64,000 nucleotides of DNA from a bacterium 210917-DFI.7.65 (lineage in GTDB: Bacteria; Bacillota; Clostridia; Oscillospirales; Oscillospiraceae): contig JAJCJJ010000005.1 of NCBI GenBank assembly GCA_020555865.1, positions 124,001 to 188,000 on the forward strand, in the 5' to 3' direction. The stretch's first letter is position 1. Every line of letters starts with the position of its first letter. Below are positions 61,649-64,000 of the stretch, in pieces. The notes beneath the pieces are model-generated. The model searched no databases. It was not told the origin of the DNA and saw only the letters and a program-made list of their open reading frames with translations. The translations under genes were made by a program, and so were the position numbers.

Positions 61649-62866
61649 ATGAGTTTACACAATACCGTATCCGGCAACCGCGTACACATCGGCTTTTTCG
61701 GCCGCCGCAACGCAGGAAAATCCAGCTTAGTCAACGCCGTGACCGGCCAAAATCTGGCTGTGGTGTCTGCTGTGCCGGGCACCACCACCGATCCGGTGCA
61801 AAAAGCCATGGAACTGCTGCCCATGGGGCCAGTACTGATCATTGACACGCCGGGCATCGATGACGAGGGCGCCCTGGGCGCACTGCGTGTGCAGAAAACA
61901 CAGCAGGTGCTGCACAAGACTGATGTGGCGGTTCTGGTGGTGGATGCTTCCGTCGGAAAATCCGACACAGATGAAGAACTGATCGCCCTGTTCCGGGAGC
62001 AGGGGATCCCCTTTTTGGTAGCCTACAACAAATGCGACCTGCTCAGCAGACCGCCGGAGGCACCGGAAGGCGAACGGGCCGTGTTTCTCAGTGCGCAGCA
62101 CAAAACCAACATCGACACGCTGAAGGAATCCATTGCCGCCCTGTCCGCCCCGGAGGATAAGCGGCCCATTGTTGGCGATCTGCTGCAGCGCGGCGACTTG
62201 GCCATACTGGTAACGCCCATTGACTCCGCCGCTCCCAAAGGCCGGCTCATTCTGCCTCAGCAGCAAACGATCCGGGATGTTCTGGACAGCGGCGCCGGCG
62301 CTGTAGTAGTAAAAGAGACCGAGCTGTCTCACATGCTTTCCTGCCTGGCTCAAACGCCCCGCATCGTCATCACCGACAGCCAGGCTTTTGCCCCAGTGGC
62401 CGCCATTGTGCCGGAAGACATCCCACTGACGTCCTTTTCAATTCTCTTTGCCCGGCACAAGGGTGATTTGATCCAGGCCGTGCGCGGGGCAGCCGCATTG
62501 GAAACCGTGCAGGACGGCGATACCATTCTGATTTCCGAGGGCTGCACCCATCACCGCCAGTGCGACGATATCGGCTCGGTGAAACTGCCCCGCTGGATCC
62601 GCGGGCATACCGGCAAAGAATTGCGCTTTGTCTTCTCCTCCGGCACAGAATTCCCAGAAGATCTGTCACCGTACCGCCTGATCGTGCACTGCGGCGGCTG
62701 CATGCTCAATCCCCGCCAGATGCGTTACCGCCAGAAATGCGCCGCCGAACAGGGTGTTCCCATGACCAACTACGGCGTGCTGATCGCCCACATACAGGGT
62801 ATCCTTCCCCGTGCTCTGGCGCCCTTTCCGGCCGCTGCCGCCGCTTTGACCGCCGGCCGGCTCTGA
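61649..62866 (+). CDS. hydF: [FeFe]-hydrogenase maturation GTPase HydF
   Basis: 405 residues. N-terminal GTPase domain (G1 GRRNAGKSSL, G3 DTPGIDDEG, G4 NKCD) and a C-terminal domain carrying the iron-sulfur ligands CTHHRQCDD and HCGGCM. HydF is the scaffold on which the H-cluster subsite is assembled by HydE and HydG, neither of which is in the window. ATG 61649 has AAGGGG upstream. Confidence 0.96.
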   Translation: MSLHNTVSGNRVHIGFFGRRNAGKSSLVNAVTGQNLAVVSAVPGTTTDPVQKAMELLPMGPVLIIDTPGIDDEGALGALRVQKTQQVLHKTDVAVLVVDASVGKSDTDEELIALFREQGIPFLVAYNKCDLLSRPPEAPEGERAVFLSAQHKTNIDTLKESIAALSAPEDKRPIVGDLLQRGDLAILVTPIDSAAPKGRLILPQQQTIRDVLDSGAGAVVVKETELSHMLSCLAQTPRIVITDSQAFAPVAAIVPEDIPLTSFSILFARHKGDLIQAVRGAAALETVQDGDTILISEGCTHHRQCDDIGSVKLPRWIRGHTGKELRFVFSSGTEFPEDLSPYRLIVHCGGCMLNPRQMRYRQKCAAEQGVPMTNYGVLIAHIQGILPRALAPFPAAAAALTAGRL

Positions 62867-62917
62867 GCATCGTTCCTGTTTTCCAGACACAAAACTCCGG
62901 GACAACTGCAAAAAAGC

Positions 62918-62957
62918 GCACCGGGAGGCGCGGCCGCAGGGCCGCGCCTCCCGGTGC
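62918..62957. terminator. Bidirectional terminator
   Basis: A perfect 18-bp stem (62918-62935 with 62940-62957) with AAAAA to the left and TTT to the right, between convergent hydF and hemerythrin genes. Confidence 0.92.
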
Positions 62958-63014
62958 TTTGGGTGATGATAGAGGTAGATTGTTGGCAAATGAAAAGATC
63001 AGAGTGTGGTTCGC

Positions 63015-63446
63015 TCACATCAGGTTATCCATCTGATTGCCCGAACGGTGGTTTTTCCATTCGATCATTTTCAGATCCATCCCTTTGATATGGACAATCA
63101 GCCAGTTGGTGATTTCCTGCTCCACCTGGTCGGCAAAATCCTCGGTTGCGCCTTCTTCCATCAGCTTCTGATACAGCCCCTTGACCGTTTCCACAAAAGC
63201 GTCATGCGCAGCTTTGTGCTCGGTAAAGAGGGGATACTTATCCTCCTGCATCAGCTTCTCTTCGCCGCCGAAGTGGAACACAGTATACTGCATCAGAAAT
63301 GCCAGGGCATTTTTCGCCTCGTCGGTGCCCTTACCGCTGTCAATGGCTTCGTAAAGCTTGTTAATGGTGTTGATCAGTTCCTGATGCTGTGCGTCGATAA
63401 TAGCATTGTGTGTATACAAGCTCGGCAAAAATTCTGCTTTCTTCAT
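63015..63446 (-). CDS. Bacteriohemerythrin
   Basis: 143 residues from ATG 63446 (TTTGGAGG upstream). Four-helix bundle with the diiron ligand pattern: His in LYTHNAIIDAQHQEL, HFGGEEKLM (H and E), FTEHKAAHDAF (two His) and the late NWLIVHIKGMDLK (H and D). Binds oxygen reversibly and may scavenge it in an anaerobe. The start overlaps the stop of the DUF4125 gene by one base (TAATG), so they are one operon. Confidence 0.93.
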   Translation of the reverse strand: MKKAEFLPSLYTHNAIIDAQHQELINTINKLYEAIDSGKGTDEAKNALAFLMQYTVFHFGGEEKLMQEDKYPLFTEHKAAHDAFVETVKGLYQKLMEEGATEDFADQVEQEITNWLIVHIKGMDLKMIEWKNHRSGNQMDNLM

Positions 63447-64000
63447 TACTTTAAGACCTCCAAAAAATTTGTCTGACCACGTTTTTCCCGGTAGCTCCGT
63501 TCCACATCCTCCAGAGAATGCCATCCCTGCAGGCGGGCCTGATTTTCCCGGACCTCTGTCGTCAAATTCCGCCCCTGCTCCCGGCAGGAGAGTACAAAAG
63601 TGTGGTAGCGCTTTTCCGTACGCTCAGAATACGTGGCAAGTTCCCCGCGCATATAGGTCTCCACAGACGTGGATTCCGGGGTATCCTCCTCGGTGTGCAG
63701 CGGCCGGCCCCGGGCGCCGATGGTGGGATAGCGCGCAGCGAATTCCTCCGCCCAGGCCACCTGAACGGCCACCGTTTCCTGCATCCGCTCACGGCGCTCC
63801 GGTGAAAACACCGGCAGCACGTGGCACACCTTTTTGAATTCCTCCGGTAAAGCATACATCATCATCCATGCATACTTTTCAAACACCAGATTGCGCCCCA
63901 CCGCTTCGGCCTGCTTCAGATCGTCCAGATAACTGCGCAGAATGAAATCCGGCCACACCAGAAACTGGCTCGCACGCATGGTGCGGAACACGGCAAAATG
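63446..64000 (-). CDS. DUF4125 family protein, copy 2 (N-terminus outside window)
   Basis: The frame is open to the right edge: residues before the first Met in the window (HFAVFRT) continue the similarity to copy 1 (DAFSLMRTSQF versus VFRTMRASQF), so the start lies beyond 64000. NLVFEKYAWMMM, RYPTIGARGRPLHTEEDT and TSVETYMRGELATYS match copy 1. Coupled to the hemerythrin gene. Confidence 0.85.
   Translation of the reverse strand, partial: HFAVFRTMRASQFLVWPDFILRSYLDDLKQAEAVGRNLVFEKYAWMMMYALPEEFKKVCHVLPVFSPERRERMQETVAVQVAWAEEFAARYPTIGARGRPLHTEEDTPESTSVETYMRGELATYSERTEKRYHTFVLSCREQGRNLTTEVRENQARLQGWHSLEDVERSYREKRGQTNFLEVLK

Noticed and set aside
59680..61968. Long minus-strand frame opposite ABC-F and hydF
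   Set aside because: Runs through two clear plus-strand genes and their intergenic region.

Overview
The window looks like chromosome from an anaerobic, GC-rich member of the Clostridia, probably of the Ruminococcaceae/Oscillospiraceae type. The evidence is an oxygen-independent ribonucleotide reductase (NrdD/NrdG), the [FeFe]-hydrogenase maturase HydF, clostridial-style BirA/BioY regulation, lipoprotein binding proteins, strong AGGAGG-type ribosome binding sites and many ATGA-coupled operons. This is an inference from gene content; no rRNA or marker gene fixes the genus. No prophage, insertion sequence or CRISPR array was seen.

Left part (1-10.3 kb). A heterodimeric ABC exporter, cut by the left edge, is followed by a DUF3810 membrane protein. 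Next comes a complete-looking retron on the minus strand: promoter, msr-msd RNA bounded by a perfect 13-bp a1/a2 inverted repeat, a reverse transcriptase with a C-terminal TOPRIM domain, and a terminator. This is the most interesting element in the window. A 1200-residue DUF11-repeat protein and a tRNA-Ser(CGA) follow.

Middle part (10.3-30.8 kb). It holds an amino-acid ABC importer, a five-gene operon ending in the NAD-salvage pair pncA-pncB, an NfeD/flotillin/stomatin membrane-domain cluster, a nitroreductase, a DUF4125 protein and a group of small housekeeping genes (XpaC-like, DUF896, YlmH). A zinc-ribbon/Ig-like membrane protein, pyruvate kinase, a 53-residue unannotated protein and proBA follow.

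Phosphate block (30.8-39.4 kb). pstSCAB-phoU on the minus strand faces a Na/Pi cotransporter plus a PhoP/PhoR-like two-component system on the plus strand. The shared intergenic region carries TTTACA direct repeats with 11-bp spacing, so one regulator probably controls both uptake systems.

Right part (39.4-64 kb). It contains a VanRS-like two-component system, an EamA transporter and divergent bioY/birA with two BirA operators. Then come a split chromate transporter, an ECF sigma factor with its membrane regulator, an ArsC/Spx-like protein and a methylglyoxal-synthase-like protein lacking two catalytic aspartates. A second amino-acid ABC importer is followed by ung, a degenerate PHP protein and an nrdD-nrdG-dut set with three NrdR-like boxes. 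The window ends with a RICIN lectin with a histone-H1-like tail, an ABC-F protein, HydF, a hemerythrin and a second DUF4125 gene cut by the right edge.
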